Below, in pieces: positions 38,412 through 49,359 of a stretch of 64,000 nucleotides of DNA; position 1 is the first letter of the stretch, and every line of letters starts with the position of its first letter. The notes beneath the pieces are model-generated. The model was not told the DNA's origin. It made no database searches and was given only the letters and a program-made list of their open reading frames with translations. Source of the stretch: Cercis canadensis (lineage: Eukaryota; Streptophyta; Magnoliopsida; Fabales; Fabaceae); assembly GCA_003255065.1 (NCBI GenBank), contig QAOA01000936.1, positions 231,018 through 295,017 of the forward strand. The letters are read 5' to 3'. A program made the position numbers and the translations under genes.

Positions 38412-38900
38412 TTAGTATCCCTTGCCATGAAGTTCACAGCTGGGCATGGGTCCCATTTCACACGTGTTTAGCAAATTCCTGATCTCTTGCTCAAGCATCT
38501 GCTTCTGCTGCTTCCCCTGCATCTGCCCACTCTGCCTCTGCATAATGTGCTGAAGTGCCTGGCACTGGCATTTTTTACCCTTCAATTTCTCCAGCTGTTC
38601 GCAGCACTTCTCACTTAGCTCTTTGCTCTCTTCATCCGTTGTGTAAATTCCTCCCCGAAACCTCAGCACGTCCTGCTCCTGCTCTCCCTCTCCCTGCTGC
38701 TGCCTGATCTTTTGCATTATATGCTGCTCACAGTGCCTCAGATTCACCCTCTGCAATTGCTGCTGGCAGCTCTCCTGCCACCTCGGGTTCGCGCCGCCCT
38801 CGTCGATCTCCACCGTGGTTTTGGTGGTTTTGCAGGCGGAGGTGGTGGTGATCAAGAGAAGGGCACCCAGCAAGGCTGCTAGCAGGGTCAGCCTCGCCAT
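38412..38900 (-). CDS. 2S albumin seed storage protein precursor
   Basis: A single exon encodes 162 residues. A hydrophobic signal peptide (about 1-22) is followed by a short propeptide and a Gln-rich body. The 2S albumin eight-Cys pattern is complete: C45, C57, CC99-100, C111-x-C113, C147 and C155. The segment between the second Cys and the CC pair (QQQGEGEQEQDVLRF) is the hydrophilic linker normally removed to make small and large chains held by disulfides. The protein is stored in seed protein vacuoles as a nitrogen and sulfur reserve, and members of the family are common seed allergens. The upstream region carries seed-type motifs (see the promoter entry). Confidence 0.95.
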   Translation of the reverse strand: MARLTLLAALLGALLLITTTSACKTTKTTVEIDEGGANPRWQESCQQQLQRVNLRHCEQHIMQKIRQQQGEGEQEQDVLRFRGGIYTTDEESKELSEKCCEQLEKLKGKKCQCQALQHIMQRQSGQMQGKQQKQMLEQEIRNLLNTCEMGPMPSCELHGKGY

Positions 38901-40485
38901 TTTTGGACACTTCAGCTGCTAAATGGTAATACTTTGGGAATGGAACTGTAGAGTATGTGGTGGATATGGAGCTTTTAAAGGGAGTGTTGCTGTCTTGCAT
39001 GTGAGGTACGTGGAAGACAACGTTGTGGTTGAATTCTGGTGTTTTGATGGTGTGGCTGTGTTTGCTTCTCTGCTTGTGTCTCTGCTTACACGTAAGAGTT
39101 GTATGCAGATATTGCCTCAACTCACGAGGGCATCTGCTTTGGTCTCCGAAATGAGTATGAAAAAGAGTGTTGGTGTCGGATTTATTTGGATAGAATCCTA
39201 TGTTTTATTATGTGACTCTTGGGTGGATTGGAAGATTGACCACTTGTTCCGTATATAAATTGAACCTATGCAAGAATGGAAGATTTTTGCTAAATATAAA
39301 GAGGTTTCAAGTCTCTGTTTTTACAAATTAGTCTAAACTCTTATCACTAGACTTACAATTGTGGAATTTCATGTTACACTTGAAAATTCCCAAGAACAAA
39401 ATGGTAAGATGCTGCTTCTAGCAAGTGGCGAGAATGAAGAACATATAGGGGGCGAACGTTAGGAAAGCGAACAAAAAGACATCTGAACTAAAAAGCTTTA
39501 TTTAAAAAAAAAAAAAATGTTATGCTGTAAATATGTTATTTGAGTGGTCACATTTTTTAACTATTAGATAGTGAGAGTTATACCTATGTAATTAAGTTTA
39601 AATATACGTAAGTATGTAGCAAAAATATCCAAAAAGAAAAAAAAAAATATATATATATACATATACACATAGGTATATATAATATGACTAGTTTAGGATC
39701 TCTAAAAATTTACTCTTAAGTTTCATACTCATATCTCATGTCTTTAATTAAAAATTTAGTTTTATTTTTATAATAAAGAATAAATTTTTAAATATAATTA
39801 TATAAAATGATAGGATTTTGTGAATTATTTTAGTTTTTAACAAATTTTCTCCAATAGCAAATTTTCTCTCACAGAACCTTATCTTATGTATTTGCAATTT
39901 TGTTGTTACGAATAACTTATTTGCAATTTATATTTATTTTTTAAAAATTAATACAAAAATTTAAAGACAAATTATTTGTGAGAAAATGTCTGTTATTTTG
40001 TGCAAAATAAGTAAAATATTTTTTGACATTACGTGATTGTTATTTTTAAATATATAATTACTTTATTTATATTAAAATATAATAATTACATATTAAATAA
40101 AATAATTATATATTTTATATATAATAATTATTAAATTTATAACTATATAAGGTGTAACTTAACAAATCCCCAATTTTATTCATTTCACATTACATAACAT
40201 GCACTTAGTTAAAAATAATTTGCCTTCGGAACTTTTTTGATTTTTTTTTTCTCAAATATAAAGTTTTCCATAATTTAATCTTTTGGCGAATGGCCTCACT
40301 CAGTGTTTTTCTAATAGTAGCACGCCCAACGTTGTTTCCGAGGACAACTACTTTACTCATGTCCATTGACAGATTTACCCCTGCAGCTGAATACATATCT
40401 CATCCTCCTAAGTAGACAAGAAGGTGCTACTCGCCTGGTTTCCTCAACTCATCTCATGCAACGTACCGTATCGACAGGTGTCAGT
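38901..40485. other. Non-coding spacer between 2S albumin and eIF1 promoters
   Basis: The two genes diverge, so promoters lie at both ends. The middle (about 39480-40200) is very AT-rich with no gene. A minus-strand frame at 40205-40396 is basic at one end and resembles nothing known to me. Confidence 0.6.
38971..39011 (-). promoter_or_regulatory. Seed-type promoter motifs of the 2S albumin gene
   Basis: Reading the minus strand towards the gene: an ACGT element in CCACGTAC (about 39005-39012), then an RY core CATGCA (38996-39001), then a TATA-like CTTTAAAAG (38972-38980) about 70 bases before the ATG. RY elements bind B3 factors such as ABI3/FUS3 and ACGT boxes bind bZIP factors; close pairing is usual in seed storage promoters. 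Function is inferred from sequence. Confidence 0.6.
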
Positions 40486-41610
40486 TATATAAGGCAGCGC
40501 GTGGATTCCTTACCTACTTCTGAAAGTACGAATTTACCTTTCAAGTTTCAACGTGATATTTCACTCAACTAGGCTAACCCTTAGCACACCTCACGTTTCT
40601 CTATATTTTCTTCCAAAGACTTCTGTTCTCTTTCTCTCCTCCCAAACAGGACCAGCACCTTAGAGAGAAAGAGGGTTCAGCCTTATCCAATTTAGGGTTT
40701 TCAGGTCTTTATCCAGTCTTTGAAATATCGAAACCCTAAATCTAGGATCAGGTAATTTCCTTTGATCTATTTTTCTGTTTCTTGTGTAGATCTAATATTA
40801 TTCTCATCGATTTTAGGTTTTGGTTCCGGTCTCTCAGCGTTAAACTGTGTCCCTTAATTTGATTGAGGTTTCTGTCTTTCGAGTCCCCGTTTATTTTTCT
40901 TGGCTTCATATATTTTTGGAGGATTTTATCTGGTTTGATCCGATCATCCGTGTAGAATTGTGTATATGGTTGAGAATAAGAGATTTTTTTTTTTCTTTTT
41001 TCCTTTTTATATGTCTATTTATTTACATCGATTTTGTTTTGAAGTGGTTGTTGCTAATTAACAGTGGAAATTTGGATCTAGATGTGCCTCAAAGGATATA
41101 GTCGGTGACTTTCTATTGTAGCTTGTCTTCATATCGTTGAGGCATCTTGTATCATCTAGAAAATATCTTTACTTAGGGGTGTAAGCTATTTATTTCTGTG
41201 GCTGCAAGATCTTGTTAATTTAACTCAAAAGAAATCTTTGAAATTATTGGGAGTCTGGTTCTAAATTAATATTGATTCTGTTTCATCATTGCCAAGTTTG
41301 AATATGGATAATCTAATCTAATTATTTATATTGTTCCTATTGAAAATAGAGAATTGGTCAATGTTCCACATTGATACAAGGGATGTTGGATTAATTTACC
41401 ATTCGTTTTGCATGCATGGGTTTGTGGATGATCCTTGTGATTTGTCAGAGCTGACAGGATTAATAAAGTTTTTGGATATTGTATAAGTTGCCTTTTAGGG
41501 TCTTTTTATTGTTAAGCTTATTATCGTAGTGATTATGCTCACACGTTGCTCTCAATACAGGTCTGAGCAATCTGGTTGGTAGGGCCTTCTATTTTGGAGA
41601 GCTAAGTTTC
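40486..41610 (+). promoter_or_regulatory. eIF1 core promoter, 5' UTR and leader intron
   Basis: A TATA box TATATAA is at 40486-40492. The leader contains two telo-box words, TTAGGGTTT (40692-40700) and AAACCCTAAA (40731-40740). A leader intron starts with the GT at 40752 and ends with ACAG at 41560, leaving 50 bases of UTR before the ATG at 41611. Telo boxes are frequent in plant translation-machinery genes. Confidence 0.7.
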
Positions 41611-42968
41611 ATGTCTGAACTCGACGCACAGATTCCTACTGCCTTTGGTATGTTGTAACTTCTTTATTACTGTTTTAGCATGTTGAAATAATCCGGTTGT
41701 TCAATATGTGAAGTCCTTCAAGATGAGATAAAGATTAGTTTGCATGGGCTCATAGTAGATGTTGACTCTCTGATTTTTAGTTTTACTGCTTGACATGGCT
41801 TATTTGATTCGAAAGTTTTCATCATCCTCAAGGGTCTCGCTTTGTGGTTTTTCCTTTAGAACTTTCTGTAATGTATCTTACTGGCTAGAATAGGTTTTTT
41901 TGGGTAAGTAATTGTGCCTGAACATTTTTAGATTTCAGCCTATACAACTAACTGCACCCGAATTTCCTTCACTTTTGATGTGTATACCTTTAAGGCATAT
42001 TCCTTCCACACTTAAGATAAAGTGGCCTGGTAATGGAGTTTGGCCCTGTTCTTCTCCTTTGACTTCTTCGTCAGGATGTTGCTTTCTCTGTGCTATCAAT
42101 TGGACTCCAATTGGTTGAATGAATATGAAATAGATGCTGGAGACTTCATCAGTCAAAGGCAGTCCTTTATGGGAAACCTTTTGAGTTTTTATTTTTTTAT
42201 GTGATGGAGAAGATAATGAAAGCTGGGTGTAGTGTTGGTGTAAGTAAGATACAACTTGGGCTCTTCTTGCATCGACACATTTGGGTTTTCCATTTATGAA
42301 GGCCGAGTTATAAGGACTACTTATACTGTTTTCTATGAGTTATGTGCAATACTTGTTGTGATTTTGGCAGTCGGGTTTATTGAATGTTGATCCAAGTATT
42401 CTGGATGATGTGTTGGATGTGTGCAACAACTTGCAGATCCGTTTGCTGAGGCAAATGCTGAGGACTCAGGTGCTGGGACAAAGGAGTATGTGCATATTCG
42501 TATACAGCAGCGGAATGGTAGAAAAAGCCTAACAACTGTCCAGGGATTGAAGAAAGAGTTCAGCTATAACAAGATACTTAAAGACCTCAAGAAAGAATTC
42601 TGCTGCAATGGTACAGTCGTCCAGGACCCAGAACTAGGGCAGGTGTGTGCTTACATCCTCCATTTACGCAGTGGGTTCCATTTCATGTTTGCTTCTTCAA
42701 ATGACATGTTATTGTTTGTAGGTTATTCAACTTCAAGGTGATCAGCGTAAGAATGTATCTACCTTCCTAGTCCAGGTAATTATTATCTACTATAGTTTCT
42801 CCATTTCAATCTTTCCCTTTCCTGAGCCCCTTAGGCAGACATGCGCACAAATAGACATGTATTTTGTTTTACCGTTTCTTTTTCATGGTTATCTCATTGG
42901 GTGTTCTTTTCACTTGTGAACAGGCTGGTATTGTGAAGAAGGAGCATATCAAGATTCATGGTTTCTAA
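41611..42968 (+). CDS. EIF1: Translation initiation factor eIF1 (SUI1)
   Basis: Four coding exons read 41611-41647, 42437-42642, 42722-42775 and 42924-42968, giving 113 residues, the usual plant eIF1 length. The SUI1 domain fills the C-terminal two-thirds, with RNGRKSLTTVQGL, the KILKDLKKEFCCNGTV block and the end KKEHIKIHGF. eIF1 binds the 40S subunit near the P site, keeps the scanning complex open and enforces AUG choice. The first coding exon encodes only 12 residues plus one base, a small exon that gene finders may miss. The frame at 43084-43419 just downstream is not part of the gene. Confidence 0.95.
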
Positions 42969-43387
42969 GCTGCTGGGAACTTGAGTGTCAGCTCTTATCT
43001 GATTAGAGTTTTATAAGTAATGTGGTATTTCTAGTGTGTACCTGTTTATTTGTGATGTGGGATAATGGAATTTATGACATTGCATGTTGTTGGCCTTAAT
43101 AATATGTGTCGTTGCATTTTTAAGTGTCTTGTCTTCTTATCTCGTATATCAGGTAATTATACCAGTTGCCAGAGGTCCTTTTGAACGTAATATAAAGTTT
43201 GTTAGACAGTATAACGACAAACTGAAGTGTGAGACACTGGTGAAAATGATTCCGTTTTTCATGAACGCTTCTTATGAAAGGAAAGAAAAAAAAATCATTT
43301 TGATCAAGAGATCTTATGAGAATCAGCTATCTTGTTCAGATTATTCCCCTCTAATTCTTGGGTTGTGTGGTTATGATTCCGTTACAG

Positions 43388-43850
43388 TTTGTTTGAGAGT
43401 TAAAATTAGGAAAAAATGAGAAGAAATAAAAAGAGTAAATGTGTTAATCTCTTTGTTCAAGAGTTTAAGATTAAAAAGAAAAAAAAATTAAAGAATAATT
43501 TTAAATTCTCATACTTATTTTTTGTCTTTATTTTTATGTTTTTTTTAATTTAGGAAATTTGGAGAAGAAATATGTGTATTTTATTATTATATATATTTTT
43601 TTAAAAAATTTAAATATTATTTATATAATATTATTAAATTTTATATTAAATATATTTATTTTATAAATAAAAAATAAAATTATAAAATTATAAATTTTTA
43701 TTTTTTTCTTTTCATTTTTTATCCTCTTATTTATTTTAATCATTTAAACAAGAGAAAGAAAAATTTCTCACTTTCCTTTCCTCTCTTTTTCTTTATTTTC
43801 CTCTTCTCTCTTTTCTTTCCCTCTTACTTCAATCCTAAACAGACCTTAAG
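43388..43850. mobile_element. Possible fold-back element with purine-rich arms
   Basis: The left arm starts AGTTTGTTTGAGAGTTAAA and the reverse complement of the right arm starts GGTCTGTTTAGGATTGAAG. Both continue as A/G-rich sequence with GAGAAGA.ATAAA words and then TTGTT.AA..GATTAA. The alignment is loose and partly low-complexity, so this is a weak call. Confidence 0.35.
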
Positions 43851-44109
43851 GAAACCTTAAAAATACTAGGGGGATGTTTATGTTATATTAATTGTAGATA
43901 AAAAAAAAAAATCCAAGAAAAATACTTTCTGATTCAAAACTTATAGGATTTGCTTTTAGTGATGTAAGAGGTAAACTTCAATCTCAAGGATGGATGCTAC
44001 TCAATCAGTTCTTGCATTAGTGGGATTATTTTGAGAGAAATAGTTTTTGCTTTCTTATTTTGTCAGAATTTAGTTCTATTTAGAAATGATTTTTTATGAA
44101 ATAATTTAA

Positions 44110-44135
44110 ATATATATATATATATATATATATAT
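44110..44135. repeat. TA dinucleotide microsatellite
   Basis: About 13 perfect TA units. Confidence 0.85.
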
Positions 44136-44511
44136 TGTCTTGGGCGTGGAGTCGATTTTTCGTTATAGATACAATATATCATTTATTGTTTCGTTATCGT
44201 GTAAATTATTTTATTTATTGCTTCATACACACAGCTATTTTGAGAGAAATTTTATTTAACTTCTTTAAAAATCATTTTTTTTCCATGTTTGGTATATTCT
44301 TTTCAAAATAAATTATTTCATTTTCAACTTTACAAAAATCGATTATCATAAAAGTTAATTCAAATAATATCAGCAATAAACTATATATGCAATATATATG
44401 ATAACTAATTAACTACAAATTCAAAAAGAAATAACTAAAGAAACAAGCTTACACATAATATAGGAAACCTTTTAAAATTCAATTATCAATTATAGCGGTT
44501 TAGAAAAGATC

Positions 44512-44810
44512 ATTTAGTTTCAAACATCATTTTAATTTTATTTTTTTCATATTGATAAAAAAATATCAAAAATATCTTTAAGTGCTATGTGATTATTTTG
44601 TTTATTATTAAATATAATAATTATATATATAAACAAAATAATCACATAACATAAAATGAATAATCATATATATAAATATAAAAATTGCATAACACTAAAA
44701 AAATAATTACATATGTTGACATAATAATCACATGATACTAATAGATATTTTAGACATTTCACAAGATATGAGAGGAATCAAATTAAAATGTTCCTATGTT
44801 TAGGACTAAT
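44512..44810. mobile_element. Fold-back MITE-like element
   Basis: The left arm (about 44512-44605) aligns with the reverse complement of the right arm (about 44715-44810) over about 90 bases with gaps. Shared words in order are AAACAT, CATTTTAATTT, TCATAT, AAAATATCT and ATGTGATTATT. The centre is AT-rich and contains a second inner palindrome (AACAAAATAATCACATA). No clear target duplication was found. Confidence 0.55.
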
Positions 44811-45473
44811 AATTTTTTTTGCCAACTTTAAAAACTAAACAATAATTTTTTTCTCATATCAATATGGTATTGTGATGTAAGACATGTTTGCATTAGAAAA
44901 AAGGAGAAGTTAAAATACAATTAGATATTGTATTATCTAACTTAAGGGTTTGACTCAGTAATAAAGATGTAATAAGTTTATTAAAACTAACTAATATTTA
45001 AATATTAGAGTCAGCACCCAAATAAATTAAATTTTTTTAAATACACTTGATCAATAAGAGGGTATACTATTAAAATTACTTCGAAAAAACCTTAGTCTCA
45101 ATATGTAAACATTGAGTTGAAAATATCATTGATGTTAAAAAAAAGAAAAAAATATTGTATTATCTAAAAAGAAATGTAACTAATATCCATACTTGGCATA
45201 ATCCAACACAAAATTTGTTAGCAATCCTTTTCATCGTGATGACATCACAAACTCTCTAGAATTCAATGTACTTATTTATTAGTAAAGGAATAAAATTACC
45301 AAATGAACCCACATGGAAAGGTAGGTAGTCTACCTTTTGAGGGCCACCCTTTCGTTGCTCAAATCGTGACAAAAATGATGGAAGTGGAAGCTTTTTGATG
45401 GCGAAGGAGTACAAAAAGCGTTGCAAACACAGGCCCACCGTGACCGTGAACCAAGTCAAGCACACTACGTAAT

Positions 45474-45724
45474 GGGTAGTTCTCTGCTACCCATTGGGAC
45501 GTGACATATGTCATGTTCCGCTTATTTTTTTGTACTTATTTAATTTTATATTGTATTATATTGTTATATTTAATATAGTTTAAATTTTATTAAATTAATA
45601 TTTAAATTATAATAAAAAATATTTGAATTTACTAAAATTTAAATTAATAATATAATACAATATAAAATTAAAATAATACAAAAAATAGGTGTGTCACGTC
45701 CAGTAGGATAGCATGGAGCTACCC
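45474..45724. mobile_element. Fold-back element with GGGTAG termini and 5-bp target duplication
   Basis: The left end reads GGGTAGTTCTCTGCTACCC and the reverse complement of the right end reads GGGTAGCTCCATGCTATCC. Both continue with GGACGTGACA, a T-run, and TTTAATTTTATATTGTATTA, so the arms pair over about 85 bases. GTAAT flanks both ends (45469-45473 and 45725-45729) as a candidate target duplication. There is no coding capacity. The superfamily is not clear from a 5-bp duplication. Confidence 0.75.
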
Positions 45725-45770
45725 GTAATCTAAATAGGTATCATGGAGGCATGGATGCCAATTGTTTTTA

Positions 45771-46224
45771 GGTTTAATTACAATTTTGGTTTTCTTATTT
45801 TAATTACTTGAACGTTTTGGTCCATTTTTTTTAAAAATGAACTATTGAGTCCCTCTATATTCATAAAATATACAAGTTTAGTCAATTTATTTTTAAGTCA
45901 AAATTCTTAGGTTTATTTCAAGGTGAAAAGTTTTTTGATTCATAATCCCATCGTTCAGATTGAAGGGCTACATCTTGTGAACCTTCTCACTAAATTTGAG
46001 CTCGATCTAACGGTGAAACTCAGCCTAAAATACTAAAATCATGAGTTTTCATCTAACCAAAAATTTAGACTTATTCACCGTTAGATTGAGCTGAAATTTA
46101 ATGGAAAGATTCACAAGACGTAACTCTTCAATCTAAACGGTGAGATTATGAATCAGAAAATTTTACACTTTAAAATAAATCTAAAAATTTTAACTTAAAA
46201 ATAAATAAAAAATTACAATTAAGC
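45771..46224. mobile_element. Large fold-back element with about 140-bp inner inverted repeats
   Basis: From about 45890 to 46204 the sequence folds on itself. The left arm and the reverse complement of the right arm share TTATTTTTAAGT, GATTCATAATC, CAGATTGAAG (left) against TAGATTGAAG (right), CTTGTGAA and ATCTAACGGTGAA over about 140 bases at high identity. The outer ends GGTTTAATTACAATTTT and GGCTTAATTGTAATTTT may be the true termini. Such ends are familiar from plant non-autonomous DNA elements. No coding capacity is seen. Confidence 0.75.
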
Positions 46225-46395
46225 CTTGTTTTTATTCTTCTTTTTTTTTTTTGGTATGAAAAATGGTGGGATGAGTGTCTTACCNAAACCTACAAATTTT
46301 AACTTAAAAATAAATAAAAAATTACAATTAAACCTTATTTTTATTTTTCTTCTTTTTTTTGGTATGAAAAATGGTGGGATGAGTGTATTACCACT
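46177..46395 (+). repeat. Direct duplication of about 108 bp around a single-N gap
   Basis: The block running from about AAATCTAAAAATTTTAACTT to GATGAGTGTCTTACC (46177-46284) is repeated after the N at 46285 with several mismatches and a shorter T-run. It is probably an assembly artefact, but the two copies are not identical. Confidence 0.7.
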
Positions 46396-46520
46396 CTGAG
46401 GCCGGGATCTGACACGGCATTGGCCTCTTTTTATTCTCTTTTTGGTGCATGGATGCCTTTTCATTTGTTTCCAAACGGATGGCTTCCAGACCCTTCAACC
46501 TTCATATTCTATTCTATTGC

Positions 46521-46587
46521 CACGTGTCCCTTCAAATATTTGTAAGATATTTTTCATTTCCTCCCTGCCCCAGCCACCATTATATAC
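46521..46587 (+). promoter_or_regulatory. THI1 promoter: G-box, evening element and TATA box
   Basis: A G-box CACGTG (in GCCACGTGTC) is at 46521-46526. A perfect reverse-strand evening element, AGATATTTT, is at 46545-46553. A TATA box TATATACA is at 46580-46587, 76 bases before the ATG. G-boxes bind light- and clock-linked bHLH/bZIP factors, and evening elements bind MYB-type clock factors. The tight order suggests light or circadian control, which is inferred. Confidence 0.65.
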
Positions 46588-46644
46588 ACCAGACTCGTTC
46601 CCTAGTTGCCATTTACCAAGTAGCCTTAAAACACTGTAAATTGA

Positions 46645-48380
<1,736 letters not shown>

Positions 48381-49359
48381 ACGTTATTAAATTAACTAGC
48401 AGTTGGTAGTATCAAGTATCAACGATGCAAAAAGCTGGAAATAATATTAGTTGTTTAGTTGTTAGGGGTTAAGCTTTGATGGTTGTGATGGTGATGGATG
48501 GTTGAGATGATATGTGAAAAAGTTTTGTTAATAAAATCAATGTGTTTGTTGCTGAGTCCTCTTTCTCTCTTGGTACTGGATTTCGTTTGAACTATATCTA
48601 CCCTAAAATATATACAAAGAAAGGAACTGGCAATGCTTCTCCAAGCTCTCAATTGAACTTCAACGGGACTGAAATTTTGTACTACTTGTTTCAATGTCAG
48701 CTGGAACTGGCCCAAGCTCATGCCTGTCTGTGATGCTAGTCATTTGCTACTTTGATAACGGGGACTTAAAATGATACGTTGAAAACACGTAGGAATTTGG
48801 TGGTTGCTAAGCTGTGTACCGGGCATGTAGCGCTAAATTTATAAAAATTAGCCAACCTATGATCAAATTATTTCGATTCTTACTACTAATAATTTTTTTT
48901 TATAAATACTATTATAAGTTTTTATTAAGATATGTGAAAGTATACTCTAACTTTAGAAGAGATAACTTCCTTTCATCCTAAATTTTTTTACTAAAAAAGA
49001 AATATAAAATTAAAAGATTCAAACAGCTTATATTATACAGTTAATTTTTAACATTAAATAATTTGTTGATTTTTAAAGATTTGTAAACGAACATGCAGCT
49101 CAAACGACAACGTTTCAGTCTGGGACATTCCCGGCATCTCGACTCGTCAGTCGTCAGTTTCCAGCTCTCTGCTGTCTTAAGAGAAGGATCAGCCTTAGCA
49201 CTTACCAGGTGTCCATCTCTATGAAACTGCTCTACGCTTCCCTTCCCAAAGATAAAAATCTCTGATTTGGTTTCTGAGAAAACTGCAGGAGAAAAAGGAA
49301 GCAAGCATTAGGGTATCTGGAATCTCTCTGAGCAATTCGAAAATCCTTGATACGAAAAA
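48381..49359. other. Non-coding spacer between THI1 and the DDRGK1-type gene
   Basis: The left part holds the THI1 3' UTR. The right 300 bases should hold the promoter and leader of the next gene. The overlapping frames at 48455-48721 and 49041-49304 (minus) match nothing I know. Confidence 0.6.

Larger units (their letters stand above)
42969..46520. other. Non-coding spacer rich in fold-back elements, between eIF1 and THI1
   Basis: No gene is supported. The 3.5 kb is largely built from inverted-repeat elements at about 43388-43850, 44512-44810, 45474-45724 and 45771-46224, with a TA microsatellite at 44110-44135. An N-gap duplication follows at 46177-46395. The open frame at 43084-43419 overlaps the first element and is low-complexity at its end. 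Confidence 0.65.

Noticed and set aside
40205-40396. 63-codon minus-strand frame with a basic tail
   Set aside because: No recognisable domain, and the region is AT-rich spacer near the eIF1 promoter.
41912-42118. 68-codon frame between eIF1 exons
   Set aside because: It lies wholly in intron 1 of the coding region of eIF1 and shows no family features.
43084-43419. 111-codon frame downstream of eIF1
   Set aside because: It overlaps the eIF1 3' region and a possible fold-back element, and its C-terminal part is low-complexity; I know no similar protein.
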